NCBI RefSeq assembly: GCF_001605885.1
Contig: NZ_LRPE01000039.1
Location: 310,001-374,000, forward strand
Reading direction: 5' to 3'
DNA from: Acinetobacter lactucae
Lineage (GTDB): Bacteria; Pseudomonadota; Gammaproteobacteria; Pseudomonadales; Moraxellaceae
Length of the DNA stretch: 64,000 bases
In this document: in pieces, positions 20,850 through 30,954 of the stretch
How positions within the stretch are numbered: the stretch's first letter is position 1
Layout: each line of letters opens with the position of its first letter
Position numbers and translations under genes: made by a program
The notes under the pieces: model-generated
The model's input: only the letters and a program-made list of their open reading frames with translations
What the model was told of the DNA's origin: nothing
The model's database searches: none

Positions 20850-22112
20850 CTAAAAAATGGCTTTTAACTTGCTATTAAACGCATTCCAGCCATTTACCAT
20901 TCGTTCCCATACCGAACGGTCATTTGCCTCTTCAGGCTCTTCAACAGCATCTTGCAACTCACTTTGGCTAAACATGAGCAAACCAGCTGCTGTTGCATAC
21001 ATAGAACGACGTAAGGCTGCTTGATGTTGATCATCAGCATAAACCTGTAACGGCGGATTACCCAAATGTGCAGATACACCCAACATACGACGAGCTAAAC
21101 TCACCATACCTTCTATTTGACAAGCATCCCCTGTCAATACTACCCCATGGTATAAACCATGAATTGCACCGCTTTGTTCGAGTTCATCGCGAATCTGGCT
21201 AAAGATCTCTTCATAACGGGCAATAATAATTTCTGACAACTCAATTCGGCTAATGGTTTGAGGGCCATCAATTCCTTCTACCTGAATCATGTGATCAGGC
21301 TTAACAGCACTTAAATCGACACAACCATGCAGAATTTTAATTCGTTCAGCTTCTTCTGTCGTGGTTTGCAATACAGCAGCAATATCACGTGTAACGTGTT
21401 CACCACCGCGTTGCAATGTACGTGCTAGAGCCAAACGTCCATCTAGATAAACAGCAAGATTGGTAATGCCTGCGCCAATATCAACCAGACAAACACCATA
21501 CTCTTTTTCATCTTTCAGCAAGCTTGCCTCAGCGGTTGCCAGACAAGACACCACCATTTTTTCAACCCCGATATTTGCGCCTTTCATAGCACGATCAAGG
21601 TTTTGCATAGTCGCTATAGGCATCATCATGAGTTGATAATGTCCAGTCATACTATGGGCAGTCATATTAATTGGATTCTGCACCCATTCAGCAGAATCAC
21701 CCAGTTCAAAGCCTAACGGCACTGCACTTGCTAAATAGTAATCAGAAGTCACATGACTTGCTTTTGCCAATTCTAACGCGCGCACGACTTCATTTGTTGT
21801 AATCACATGTGCTGGATTAGATACTGGTGTGCGACCAGAGGCATAAAAACTTTGCAACTCGGTACTCGGAATCGATACCCATGCGCTATGAATGCGACAT
21901 TCGGCCATATTTTCCGCTTCAGCAACAGCATTTTTAATCGCAGCAATGACTTTATCGAGGCTTACAATTTTTCCTTTATTCATGCCTCGATTGCGAGCAG
22001 TTGCCATACCGATAACTTGAATGTTATCCGGCGCATGAATTTTTCCAATCAAAACTGAAACTTTATGCGTCCCAATGTCAATCGCAACAACTGAGGGAAC
22101 AGCTTCACTCAT
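20850..22112 (-). CDS. ftsA: Cell division protein FtsA
   Basis: Actin-like ATPase that tethers FtsZ to the membrane. ATG 22112 gives MSEAVPSVVAIDIGTHKVSVLIG (420 residues, as in E. coli); an in-frame GTG directly before it is less likely. Actin-fold motifs include VAIDIGTHK and VCLVDIGAGITNLAV, and the C-terminal amphipathic membrane helix MVNGWNAFNSKLKAIF is present. It lies between ftsQ and ftsZ. Confidence 0.97.
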   Translation of the reverse strand: MSEAVPSVVAIDIGTHKVSVLIGKIHAPDNIQVIGMATARNRGMNKGKIVSLDKVIAAIKNAVAEAENMAECRIHSAWVSIPSTELQSFYASGRTPVSNPAHVITTNEVVRALELAKASHVTSDYYLASAVPLGFELGDSAEWVQNPINMTAHSMTGHYQLMMMPIATMQNLDRAMKGANIGVEKMVVSCLATAEASLLKDEKEYGVCLVDIGAGITNLAVYLDGRLALARTLQRGGEHVTRDIAAVLQTTTEEAERIKILHGCVDLSAVKPDHMIQVEGIDGPQTISRIELSEIIIARYEEIFSQIRDELEQSGAIHGLYHGVVLTGDACQIEGMVSLARRMLGVSAHLGNPPLQVYADDQHQAALRRSMYATAAGLLMFSQSELQDAVEEPEEANDRSVWERMVNGWNAFNSKLKAIF

Positions 22113-22172
22113 CACTCATACCATTTCTTTGTTGTTTAATACCAGGCAAATTGCCTATTTTAAAGCCACGTA

Positions 22173-23027
22173 TTATGGCTTTGCTTTTGTTCCACCTGCA
22201 ATGCTTGTGTCATCACTCGTTACAACAAACTGACCATTCACAATTTTAGGTGGTGTTGCGTTCTTCCATTGAATAGATAATCCATTACGATATCGCAAAT
22301 CAATGGCTGATATTTTCGACCACACCGGTTTTAAGTCAGATTGTGCCAGATGACTTAAACGTTGCAACTTATTCATTGTTTGATCTTGGTCAACAATAAT
22401 ACGTAAACCTGAGTCAAACTGCATAAACCAAGTCATTCGCTCAGTTAGATATAACTCTTTTAAGCGTAAATTGACAGGATGGAATAATTGATTAATTTCA
22501 TTATAGCGTCGCATCATCATTTTTGACTGACTTACCGGCCCATGAAGCAACGGAAGTTCAGGATGAATTGTTGGCTCCGCCTCACTAAATACATCGCCTC
22601 CATCGCTTAACAAGCGACCTGTTCCCCAACGGGCGATAGCATGTCGAGGCATGACACGAACACGAATACCATTGGGCCAAGCACGAGATACAACAACCCG
22701 GTCTACCCATGAAATTTCTAATGTTTTGTCACGAATTTGTTCTAAATCAGATGTGAAATAATTCGCTTTTATAGTTGGAGCAACATGTTGCATCACTTGT
22801 TGTGTTTCAACTGACGTCGTTGAACCTACAACTTCTAGCTTTGCAACTGTCGCATCTGTAATAACTTTATATAACCCATAAATTCCGACTGCCAGCACCA
22901 CAAAAGCAATAACCAACAGCACCCATCCACCAGCATTCGCAAGTTTCTGCTTACGCGTAGGCGGTTTATCATGAATAGAGGTGATGGCCGCACGTTTACG
23001 GCGCATGGAAGCCGGAAGTTGTGCCAT
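22173..23027 (-). CDS. ftsQ: Cell division protein FtsQ
   Basis: Bitopic divisome protein linking early and late division proteins. It has a basic cytoplasmic tail (residues 1-30), one membrane helix (about 33-55, GWVLLVIAFVVLAVGIYGLY), then a periplasmic POTRA domain (KLEVVGSTTSVETQQVMQHV) and beta domain (RVRVMPRHAIARWG). 284 residues. The start lies 2 bases after the ddl stop, so they are cotranscribed. Confidence 0.95.
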   Translation of the reverse strand: MAQLPASMRRKRAAITSIHDKPPTRKQKLANAGGWVLLVIAFVVLAVGIYGLYKVITDATVAKLEVVGSTTSVETQQVMQHVAPTIKANYFTSDLEQIRDKTLEISWVDRVVVSRAWPNGIRVRVMPRHAIARWGTGRLLSDGGDVFSEAEPTIHPELPLLHGPVSQSKMMMRRYNEINQLFHPVNLRLKELYLTERMTWFMQFDSGLRIIVDQDQTMNKLQRLSHLAQSDLKPVWSKISAIDLRYRNGLSIQWKNATPPKIVNGQFVVTSDDTSIAGGTKAKP

Positions 23028-23029
23028 AT

Positions 23030-23956
23030 TTAAGCCGTACCTTCCAATGTTTGCTCAAGAATTGCAACACACAATTCATCAAAGCTATAACCCACAGCTT
23101 TAGCAGCTTTTGGAACTAAAGAGTGGCTAGTCATACCCGGAACAGTATTTACTTCTAAAAGCCAGAAATTGCCTTGCTCATCCTGCATCGCATCAATACG
23201 GCCCCAGCCTTCTGCGCCAACAGCCTGAAAAGCACGTAAACACAATGCTTGTAGGTTTTTCTCTTCTGCCTCACTGAGACCACAAGGAATACCATACTCT
23301 ACATCATTACGTTGATATTTCGCTTCATAGTCATAGAAAGCAACATCTGCTGGTGGTTGCAAACGAATAACCGGTAAAGGCTGTCCATTTAGGAATGAAA
23401 TTGTGAACTCACGACCAGTGATCCACTTTTCTGCCATCACCACAGCATCGTGCTGAGTCGCTTTCTCAATTGCAGCTGCAAAATCTTCTGCTTTCTCAAC
23501 CTTACTCATGCCGACACTCGAGCCTTCATGTACAGGTTTAATAATGACAGGTAAGCCTAACTCAGCAATCACCGCATCTAAATCTGTTTCTTTAGTAATA
23601 ATGCGATATGGTGCTGTAGGTAAATCGCTACCTTGCCAAATTTGCTTGGTTTTAACTTTATCCATACCAATGGCAGAACCTTGCACACCTGTTCCGGTAT
23701 AAGGCAGGTTTAACCATTCAAGCACACCTTGAATCTGGCCATCTTCACCACCGCGACCATGCAATACAATAAATGCACGATCATAATTTACAAGTTCAGT
23801 CACACTGCGGTCTTGCGGATCAAATGCTTCAGCCTGCACACCTGAACGTAACAAAGCGTCCAAAACTGCCTGACCACTATCCAAAGACACAGCACGCTCA
23901 GCCGATTTCCCACCAAACAGCACGGCAACTTTGCCGAATTTTGTAGCATTTGACAC
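23030..23956 (-). CDS. ddlB: D-alanine--D-alanine ligase
   Basis: ATP-grasp enzyme that makes D-Ala-D-Ala for the peptidoglycan stem. I place the start at GTG 23956, with AAGGA 7 bases upstream. It gives (V/M)SNATKFGKVAVLFGGKSAERAVSLDSG and 308 residues, close to E. coli DdlB; an upstream TTG at 23983 would add 9 unlikely residues. Motifs: HGRGGEDGQIQG, PVIIKPVHEGSSVGMSKV, and EVNTVPGMTSHSLVPKAA at the C-terminus. Confidence 0.96.
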   Translation of the reverse strand: MSNATKFGKVAVLFGGKSAERAVSLDSGQAVLDALLRSGVQAEAFDPQDRSVTELVNYDRAFIVLHGRGGEDGQIQGVLEWLNLPYTGTGVQGSAIGMDKVKTKQIWQGSDLPTAPYRIITKETDLDAVIAELGLPVIIKPVHEGSSVGMSKVEKAEDFAAAIEKATQHDAVVMAEKWITGREFTISFLNGQPLPVIRLQPPADVAFYDYEAKYQRNDVEYGIPCGLSEAEEKNLQALCLRAFQAVGAEGWGRIDAMQDEQGNFWLLEVNTVPGMTSHSLVPKAAKAVGYSFDELCVAILEQTLEGTA

Positions 23957-23993
23957 GTTTAAATCCTTAACCCGATAATTCAATACTTTTTGT

Positions 23994-25442
23994 TTATTTC
24001 ACATACAAATGGTGTTGTGCAAGTTCTACTGAAATCGCTCCCACGTTACCCGCACCTTGCGTTAATAACAAGTCATTTGGTTGTAACACATTTTTCATGA
24101 TGTTTTGCAAATTACCTTCAACCGGATCGACCAAAATCGGTTCCACTTGTCCACGTAAACGAATACTACGCGCCAAAGTACGGCTGTCTGCACCCACAAT
24201 AGGCTTTTCACCAGCAGGATAAACTTCCAACAATAATAGTTGATCGACTTGAGAGAGCACTTCAATGAAGTCATCAAAACAATCGCGAGTACGAGAGTAA
24301 CGGTGTGGCTGAAACAACATAACCAAACGACGGTCCGGATGGCTTTGACGTGCAGCTTTAATGGTTGCTTCTACTTCTTTCGGATGGTGTCCATAGTCAT
24401 CAACTAATTTAACGTTGCCATCAGCAAGTTCAAATTCACCCTGCACTTGGAAGCGGCGACCTACACCACTAAATCCTTCTAATGCACGGCTAATTGCATC
24501 ATCAGAAACACCTTCATCTGTTGCAACACCAATTGCTGCCAAGGCATTTAAAACATTATGTAAGCCTGGTTGATTAATTGTTAAACGCAATGGTTCACGG
24601 CCTTTACGCAACACAGTAAAGTGCGAACGCATACCATCTTGTTCAATATCAACTGCGCGAATGTCATTATCTTCATTAAAACCATAAGTAATGACCGGGC
24701 GGCCTACACGCGGTAGAATTTCACGAATGTTCGCATCATCACCACAAACTACAGCTAAGCCATAAAATGGTAAGTTATGAAGGAACTGTACAAATGTATC
24801 TTTTAATTTATCAAAGCTACCTTCATAGGTATCCATATGGTCAGCATCGATATTCGTTACAATCGCTGCCATTGGTTGTAAATAAAGGAAAGATGCGTCT
24901 GATTCATCAGCTTCAGCTACGATGAAACGGCTTTCACCTAATGCCGCATTTACGCCTGTACTGTTAAGTAAACCACCAATAACGTAAGTTGGATCAAGGT
25001 TTTCTTCAGCCAACATGGTCGTCAAAAGACTTGTAGTTGTGGTTTTACCATGTGTACCTGCTACAGCAATACCATGACGATAACGCATAAGTTCGCCTAG
25101 CATCTCTGCACGACGTACAATTGGAATACGCTGTTCAATCGCAGCTTTAATTTCTGGATTTTCCGGATCAATTGCTGTAGAAACTACAAGCACATTAGCA
25201 TTTTTAATATTTTCCGGTTGATGGCCAATATAAACTTTAATGCCATTTTTCTCTAATTGTTCTGTAGTTTTAGACGCTTTAATGTCTGAACCGGAAATTT
25301 TATAGCCTTGGTTACCCAAAACCTCTGCAATGCCACACATCCCAGCGCCACCGATCCCCACAAAATGAATGTGTTTGATACGGCGCATTTCAGGCACTTT
25401 AATCAGTTTTTTTGCTTGGTTCGCAGCTGTTGATGGAGACAT
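23994..25442 (-). CDS. murC: UDP-N-acetylmuramate--L-alanine ligase
   Basis: Adds L-Ala to UDP-MurNAc. 482 residues, full length: N-terminal Rossmann domain ([17 protein letters not shown]), P-loop [11 protein letters not shown] at about 128-138, the central Mur motif with EADESDASF, and a C-terminal ligase domain ([25 protein letters not shown]). Located between murG and ddlB in the standard dcw order. Confidence 0.98.
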   Translation of the reverse strand: MSPSTAANQAKKLIKVPEMRRIKHIHFVGIGGAGMCGIAEVLGNQGYKISGSDIKASKTTEQLEKNGIKVYIGHQPENIKNANVLVVSTAIDPENPEIKAAIEQRIPIVRRAEMLGELMRYRHGIAVAGTHGKTTTTSLLTTMLAEENLDPTYVIGGLLNSTGVNAALGESRFIVAEADESDASFLYLQPMAAIVTNIDADHMDTYEGSFDKLKDTFVQFLHNLPFYGLAVVCGDDANIREILPRVGRPVITYGFNEDNDIRAVDIEQDGMRSHFTVLRKGREPLRLTINQPGLHNVLNALAAIGVATDEGVSDDAISRALEGFSGVGRRFQVQGEFELADGNVKLVDDYGHHPKEVEATIKAARQSHPDRRLVMLFQPHRYSRTRDCFDDFIEVLSQVDQLLLLEVYPAGEKPIVGADSRTLARSIRLRGQVEPILVDPVEGNLQNIMKNVLQPNDLLLTQGAGNVGAISVELAQHHLYVK

Positions 25443-25453
25443 AGTAAATCCGA

Positions 25454-26551
25454 TTACATTTTTTGGATAAGATCAACCACATGCTGAGTCGCATTTGGTT
25501 GGGCATGTTGACGCGCTTTCACTGCCATTTCTGTAAGTAATTGGCGGTTCATCAGCGAAGTGAACAATTCATTTAAAACATCTGGTGTCATGGTCGATTG
25601 CTGGCAAATTTTCGCAGCACCGACATCGGCCAGAAATTTGGCATTTGCAGTTTGATGGTCATCAACTGCTATAGGGAGTGGTACAAAAACTGCGGCCACC
25701 CCTGCTGTTGCAACTTCTGTTACCGTAAGTGCTCCAGCTCGACAAATAATTAAATCCGCTTCACTATAAGCCTTTGCCATATCTTCAATAAACGGCAAAA
25801 CATGTACGGCTAAATGAGCTGGTGCATCTGCATAAAGTGCTTGAGTTGCCTCAACTTGTTGCTGACCACACTGGTGAAAAATATTGAGTGGAACTTGTAA
25901 TTGTTTTAATGCTGGAGGTAAGCGCTCATTGAGTGCTTTGGCACCTAAAGATCCGCCCACAATTAAAATATTTAACGGCTTACCCACTTGCTCGCGCTCA
26001 TCATAGCGCCACTTTGGGCTTAAAATATCCGTGATTTCACGACGCACAGGGTTTCCTGTGGTTACAACTTTTCCACCAGCAGGAAAGGTATTTGGAAATG
26101 CTTCGCACACCACTTTAGCAACACGAGATAACTGTGCATTGGTAAAACCTGCAACTGCATTTTGCTCGTGAATAAGTACAGGAATACCTAATAAACGTGC
26201 AGCTAGACCACCCGGTCCCGCCACATAACCGCCAAAACCTGCAACTGCATCAACTTTAAGCTGCTTCATATAGCGCATTGCACTAAAAGTAGCTTTTAGA
26301 ATTTTAAAAGGTGCAGCAACTTTACGGACTAATCCATTGCCACGAACACCTTGGATATCAATTTGATATATTGGAATATTTTGATCTTTTAATAACCGAT
26401 TTTCCATACCTGTTGGCGTGGCTAACCATGAAACCTGACAACCTTGTTGTTGAAGTTGTTTGGCTACGGCGAGGGCTGGGAAAACATGTCCACCTGTACC
26501 GGCAGCCATCATCATGACATGTTTGGGTTTGCTTTGCTGTGAATCGGTCAC
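25454..26551 (-). CDS. murG: UDP-GlcNAc:undecaprenyl-PP-MurNAc-pentapeptide GlcNAc transferase
   Basis: GT28 glycosyltransferase that forms lipid II on the cytoplasmic face of the membrane. 365 residues from GTG 26551, with the N-terminal G-loop [31 protein letters not shown], the second G-loop [12 protein letters not shown], and the donor-binding [15 protein letters not shown]. In many gammaproteobacteria ftsW and murD precede murG. Here the run stops and gshB follows at 26789, so the dcw cluster is split at this point. Confidence 0.97.
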   Translation of the reverse strand: MTDSQQSKPKHVMMMAAGTGGHVFPALAVAKQLQQQGCQVSWLATPTGMENRLLKDQNIPIYQIDIQGVRGNGLVRKVAAPFKILKATFSAMRYMKQLKVDAVAGFGGYVAGPGGLAARLLGIPVLIHEQNAVAGFTNAQLSRVAKVVCEAFPNTFPAGGKVVTTGNPVRREITDILSPKWRYDEREQVGKPLNILIVGGSLGAKALNERLPPALKQLQVPLNIFHQCGQQQVEATQALYADAPAHLAVHVLPFIEDMAKAYSEADLIICRAGALTVTEVATAGVAAVFVPLPIAVDDHQTANAKFLADVGAAKICQQSTMTPDVLNELFTSLMNRQLLTEMAVKARQHAQPNATQHVVDLIQKM

Positions 26552-26788
26552 GGTCTAATTCTTCAACTCAAAAAACAATGGAAATTGTCATCTATTTTTG
26601 TAGCCGTTTATTTTAATCCTAAAGCTTCATTAACGAAAAGCTAATTTCACTCGTTTATAACAGAAAGATGTGCTTTTTTGAAAATATGCCTACAAAGCTG
26701 TGGTGTATTTAGTATTGTTATTTTATTAATTCATATATTTTCAGGTGATTTCCCATAAATACCTTAGAAAACCACCTGAAATAACGAG

Positions 26789-27733
26789 TTAAGCTGAACG
26801 ACCAGCTTCTAATACATCAAATAGATCGTCTGCAATTGATGTACCAAATTGAGCATCAATTTCACGAATACAGGTTGGGCTAGTGACATTAATTTCAGTA
26901 ACATAATTACCAATTACATCTAAACCAACAAAAACCAAACCTTTTTCGCGTAAGAAAGGACCGATCTTAGCCGCGATCAGCTTATCATTTTCGGTAAGCG
27001 GACGCGCTTGGCCTAAACCGCCTGCCGCCAAGTTACCGCGCACTTCACCATTTTGTGGAATACGAGCTAAACAGTAAGGAATAGGCTCACCGTTTACCAT
27101 TAAAATACGCTTATCCCCTTCTACAATTTCAGGAATGTAGCGCTGTGCCATAATTGGACGTGTACCAAGCTCTGTCAGCATTTCTAGAGTAGAACCAATA
27201 TTTACACCGTCTTGGTATAAACGGAAAATACCCATACCACCCATACCATCAAGTGGCTTAACAATGACATCGCCATGTTCTTTAATAAATTCACGGATTA
27301 AACTTTGTTGCGATGTCACAAGTGTAGGTACTTGTAGTTCTGGAAATTGCGTTGCAAAAAGTTTTTCATTGCAATCACGCAATGACTGAGGCTTATTAAT
27401 AATCCATGAACCTTCGCGCTCAGCTTGCTCAAGCACATAAGTCGTGTAGACAAAGTTCATATCAAACGGCGGATCTTTACGCATGAGCACAACATCGTAA
27501 GCCGCGATAGATTCTTTTTTCTTTTCGCCTAGCTCATAGTAATGGTTGTAATCTTCGAACACCTTTAACGGTGAAATGAGACCGTAAGCTTTTCCTTGAT
27601 CGATATATAAATCTTGTTGTAATGCATAACCTAATTCATGTCCACGACGGCTCGCCGCCCACAACATTGCCATGGTTGAATCCTTTTTAAGGTTTACGGT
27701 TTCAATCGGATCCATGACGACAAGTACACGCAT
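26789..27733 (-). CDS. gshB: Glutathione synthetase
   Basis: ATP-grasp ligase joining gamma-Glu-Cys and Gly. The start at ATG 27733 gives MRVLVVMDPIETVNLKKDSTMAML and 314 residues, matching E. coli GshB; a GTG at 27787 would add 18 extraneous residues. ATP-grasp elements visible: VIVKPLDGMGGMGIFR, IMAQRYIPEIVEGDKRILMVNG and the C-terminal EINVTSPTCIREID. The partner gshA lies at the right end of this window. Confidence 0.97.
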   Translation of the reverse strand: MRVLVVMDPIETVNLKKDSTMAMLWAASRRGHELGYALQQDLYIDQGKAYGLISPLKVFEDYNHYYELGEKKKESIAAYDVVLMRKDPPFDMNFVYTTYVLEQAEREGSWIINKPQSLRDCNEKLFATQFPELQVPTLVTSQQSLIREFIKEHGDVIVKPLDGMGGMGIFRLYQDGVNIGSTLEMLTELGTRPIMAQRYIPEIVEGDKRILMVNGEPIPYCLARIPQNGEVRGNLAAGGLGQARPLTENDKLIAAKIGPFLREKGLVFVGLDVIGNYVTEINVTSPTCIREIDAQFGTSIADDLFDVLEAGRSA

Positions 27734-27893
27734 GCTCAAGCTCTTCTTAAAATTTAAATTAGCATGAGTATAACTGAGATTTTTCACTGGTTTTTCTTAA
27801 TTTCAGTAAAACCTTATCAGTTATTTCTTTATCTTGAATTAAGATAAATTCAGTTAAACTATGCTCATAAAATATTATTTTTAAAGGCTAAAC

Positions 27894-28106
27894 ATGAAAC
27901 TTTATCGCTATTTAACTGGCCCGGATGATTCTGCATTTTGTGCACGAGTGACTAAAGCACTGAATCATGGTTGGGAATTATATGAAGCACCCACTATGAC
28001 CTTTAACGGCACGCATGTCATTGTGGGACAAGCAATTTGCAAAACAATTGATGAAAATTATGATCCAGAACTGGATATTTTAGATGTTCTCAAAAATAAC
28101 GCGTAA
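27894..28106 (+). CDS. Small DUF1737 protein
   Basis: A 70-residue cytoplasmic protein. The pattern MKLYRYLTGPDDSAFCARVTKALNHGWELY followed by GQAICK is what I recall for the DUF1737 family, whose function is unknown. It starts 160 bases from the divergent gshB start and looks monocistronic. An AAAGG ribosome site precedes ATG 27894. Confidence 0.75.
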   Translation: MKLYRYLTGPDDSAFCARVTKALNHGWELYEAPTMTFNGTHVIVGQAICKTIDENYDPELDILDVLKNNA

Positions 28107-28282
28107 TTCCAGAAGGGTGCTTTTAATCGACAAAAGTCCCCTTTAAAACCTAATTAACAAGAAAAACTAATGAGTCAACTCATAGAATTTGTTTAATTTT
28201 CTAATTAACTTACCAAAAATCAGTTATTAAAAAATAAATATGTCATTTTTTAAGGTAATATTTCTTTTATTCTAAACAATTA

Positions 28283-28301
28283 AATGATTATAATTATCAT
28301 T
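28283..28301 (+). promoter_or_regulatory. Fur box upstream of second TonB receptor
   Basis: AATGATTATAATTATCATT is a near-perfect 19-bp palindrome close to the Fur consensus. It lies 35 bases upstream of ATG 28336 and overlaps plausible -10 sequences, so iron repression is predicted. Confidence 0.82.
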
Positions 28302-28335
28302 TATACTTTTATTTTTGTTAATTGACTTTATTTTT

Positions 28336-30522
28336 ATGTTAAGTATTTCTACACCATCTCCCCAAATGAAGCGTCTTTTTCCACTGAGCTTACTCAGTTT
28401 AATGATCTTGCATATTCAAGGTGCCTATGCAGAAGATGTGACTGACTCATCAAAAGTCGCCGCTACCATGCCCACCATAAAAATTGAGGCCATGAGTGAA
28501 CTCGACCCGATTAAAAGTTATATCGACTATGACAAAGCCAATGTCACACGTAATGGTTTAGACAAAAAAGATATCCCTCAAACCGTTGATACCATTGATG
28601 TTCAGAAATATAAAATTTATGGATCGAATGATTTAAGCGTGATGTTGCAAGGCACCCCTGGCGTATCAACCAGTTACGATATGCGCGGTGATGGGATCAC
28701 GATTCGTGGTTTTGGTGCTGATACAGGTGATATTTACCGCGATGGCATACGTGAAAGCGGACAAGTACGTCGTAGTACAGCAAATATCGAACGTATTGAA
28801 ATTTTAAAAGGCCCCGCCTCTGTTTTATATGGCCGTAGTGCTGGCGGCGGGGTTGTGAATATGGTGAGTAAGTTCGCCAATTTTGACTCTAAAAGTTCAG
28901 TTGGTGCGTATGCTGGTTCATATGATAACTACGGAACAACGGCTGACATCAACCAAGTACTTAATGACAATCTAGCAATACGTTTAACTGGAGAATATGG
29001 CGAGTCAGGCAGCTTCCGCTCTGGCATTGAAAATAAGATTGAAATGTTTTCACCAAGTTTTACTTATAAAAATGATGATGGAACGCTTACTTGGACCACA
29101 CAATATACGTATGACAAATTAGGTCGTGTACCTGATCGTGGTCCAGCATATGAAAACTTGCCTGCGGGAACTTCAATTAAAATGGGATTTGCGCAAGACG
29201 GCGACTATGTTGATGATATTTTGCAAGTTGTGCGTACTGATGTGAATTATCAATATGCGCCTGATTGGAACTTCCACTGGGCAGCAAGTTATCGACAAGC
29301 AGAACAGAACTTTGATCACTTTTACTTTGGAACTTATTGTGGGTTAGATGGAAACGACCTAAAAGGTAAAGAATGCAACACTAAAAAAGGCTACATCAAT
29401 CAAATTTACTACTGGCAACAAACCAGCAATAAAACCACCACCAATACATTTGATATTAAGGGCAAGTTCAAAACAGGTTCGCTTGAACATCAAATCATGA
29501 TGGGTACAGACTGGACTTATGAACAACGAGAACCACGCTTAGCAAATGAAGCTCAGAATGGTTCTATTTACGGCTACGTTAATCCATTCACAGGCGAACG
29601 TGAATATAGCCGTGGCAATGGCCCATTAAAGATGAGACAGCATAACTATAATGAAGGCACAACTTACGGCGTATTTATTCAAGATTTAATTGGTCTAAAT
29701 GACCAACTTAAACTCATGATGGGTGTGCGCTACGATTACTTTGACTTTTCAACCACCAACAAGCTGACTAAAGAACACCGTAATGTAAAAGATGGCAGCT
29801 TTAGCCCAAATGTTGGTTTGGTATGGCAACCGCTTCCTGAACATAGCTTTTATACGTCTTACTCTAAGAGCTTTGCACCGTTTGGTGGACAAATGGGTGT
29901 TAACCAAGTTACTGGAAGCACCGATGTCACAAAAATGGATAAAGAGCCTCAATATAACGAGCAATATGAAGTTGGGGTAAAAAGCGAATGGTTAGATAAT
30001 CGTTTAAATACTCAATTTTCCGTCTTTGATATTCGTAAAAATAATATCCTCTATAAACCAAAACCTGATGAACAACCAGAGGTATGGGCAACTGCGGGAC
30101 AGCATCAATCACGTGGTCTCGAATTTAGCTTTATTGGTCGTGTACTTGATAATGTCTTTGTTCGCGGTGGTTATGGCTACACAGATGCTAAGGTAAAAGA
30201 AGACAAACAAAAGCCTGAACAAGAAGGCAACTATTTAGCCAACACATCTAAAAATACGGGTAATTTATTTGTTCGTTATTTACCAACCGAGCAGTGGTAT
30301 ACAGAGGTGGGGGTAACCTATGTAGGTTCGTATTATCCAAATATTAATAATCAAGTAAAAATGGAAGGCTTTAACCGTGTTGATGCAGCGATTGGTTATA
30401 GTGCAGATCCATGGAATGTCACACTTGCGGTAAATAACCTTACCAATAAAGAGTACTGGCGCTCAGACAGCATGCCAGGCACTCCACGTAATGTATTATT
30501 GCGTTTGAATTATCAGTTTTAA
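28336..30522 (+). CDS. TonB-dependent (probably catecholate) siderophore receptor
   Basis: Outer-membrane receptor of about 728 residues. Plug-domain motifs: IPQTVDTIDVQ, ITIRGFGADTGDIYRDGIRE, IEILKGPASVLYGRSAGGGVVNMVSK. The 22-strand barrel ends LLRLNYQF. Possible starts are TTG 28315, ATG 28336 and ATG 28366. The last gives a textbook signal peptide (MKRLFPLSLLSLMILHIQGAYA-ED) but no start has a clear ribosome site. The protein resembles the Fiu/PirA/PiuA catecholate branch, which in Acinetobacter and Pseudomonas includes receptors used by cefiderocol; which member it is cannot be settled here. Preceded by a strong Fur box. Confidence 0.88.
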   Translation: MLSISTPSPQMKRLFPLSLLSLMILHIQGAYAEDVTDSSKVAATMPTIKIEAMSELDPIKSYIDYDKANVTRNGLDKKDIPQTVDTIDVQKYKIYGSNDLSVMLQGTPGVSTSYDMRGDGITIRGFGADTGDIYRDGIRESGQVRRSTANIERIEILKGPASVLYGRSAGGGVVNMVSKFANFDSKSSVGAYAGSYDNYGTTADINQVLNDNLAIRLTGEYGESGSFRSGIENKIEMFSPSFTYKNDDGTLTWTTQYTYDKLGRVPDRGPAYENLPAGTSIKMGFAQDGDYVDDILQVVRTDVNYQYAPDWNFHWAASYRQAEQNFDHFYFGTYCGLDGNDLKGKECNTKKGYINQIYYWQQTSNKTTTNTFDIKGKFKTGSLEHQIMMGTDWTYEQREPRLANEAQNGSIYGYVNPFTGEREYSRGNGPLKMRQHNYNEGTTYGVFIQDLIGLNDQLKLMMGVRYDYFDFSTTNKLTKEHRNVKDGSFSPNVGLVWQPLPEHSFYTSYSKSFAPFGGQMGVNQVTGSTDVTKMDKEPQYNEQYEVGVKSEWLDNRLNTQFSVFDIRKNNILYKPKPDEQPEVWATAGQHQSRGLEFSFIGRVLDNVFVRGGYGYTDAKVKEDKQKPEQEGNYLANTSKNTGNLFVRYLPTEQWYTEVGVTYVGSYYPNINNQVKMEGFNRVDAAIGYSADPWNVTLAVNNLTNKEYWRSDSMPGTPRNVLLRLNYQF

Positions 30523-30531
30523 GTAAATATT

Positions 30532-30568
30532 AAAAAAGCATACCCCTATTTAGGGGTATGCTTTTTTA
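30532..30568 (+). terminator. Terminator of second TonB receptor gene
   Basis: AAAAAAGCATACCCC tattta GGGGTATGCTTTTTT hairpin 10 bases after the stop. Confidence 0.9.
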
Positions 30569-30571
30569 TTT

Positions 30572-30631
30572 TTAAATACCATATTTCTCGCGATAAGCTT
30601 GCATATTTGCTAACGCTTCTTTTTCGCCTTT
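30572..30631 (-). pseudogene. Relic of a pyrE 3' end (19 codons plus stop)
   Basis: On the minus strand this reads KGEKEALANMQAYREKYGI followed by TAA. The intact pyrE at 33014 ends [19 protein letters not shown], so 15 of 19 residues agree and the stop position is the same. Similarity ends abruptly upstream (30632 on) and no PyrE body is present. It is therefore a C-terminal scar of a second, diverged pyrE, in direct orientation with the intact gene and about 2.4 kb away. It marks one border of a small accessory segment. Confidence 0.85.
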
Positions 30632-30954
30632 GGGATGACTGAACAAGGATGCAAAGAGAAATTAGGCATGATGCTAGAGTGTAAAAAGTGTGATGAGAAA
30701 GATTTCGTAGATTCACGATTATGTTAAATGAACTATTAAATAAGGCTAAACTCTAGATAGATCAGCACTGTACTTTTTAAAATTAAAAGTCATATACCAA
30801 TTGGCATTTGCTGTGATTTCTCACCAACCCTTCAGTTTGTCGTTTAGTTACTTCAACTTCTATACATTAAAATTTAAATCATCAATACCTGATAATTCTA
30901 AAGTTATTGATGATTTAATTAGACCATTTCATAGTCCAAGAACTATGATTAGAG
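30632..30954. other. Non-coding accessory stretch with possible 30-codon ORF
   Basis: AT-rich DNA between the pyrE relic and the membrane hydroxylase gene. On the plus strand a short ORF (30635-30727) encodes about 30 residues with a CxxC motif (LECKKCDEK). It has no ribosome site and may be a gene fragment. An inverted repeat (ATCATCAATA at 30878-30887, TATTGATGAT at 30905-30914) lies just beyond the stop of the minus-strand hydroxylase gene and could be a weak terminator. Confidence 0.4.

Noticed and set aside
26739..26781. Inverted repeat TTTCAGGTG / CACCTGAAA downstream of gshB as a terminator
   Set aside because: Loop of about 25 bases and no T-tract; too weak to list.
30878..30914. Inverted repeat as a possible attachment site
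   Set aside because: Only ten bases per arm, no second copy at the other border, no integrase; at best a weak terminator.
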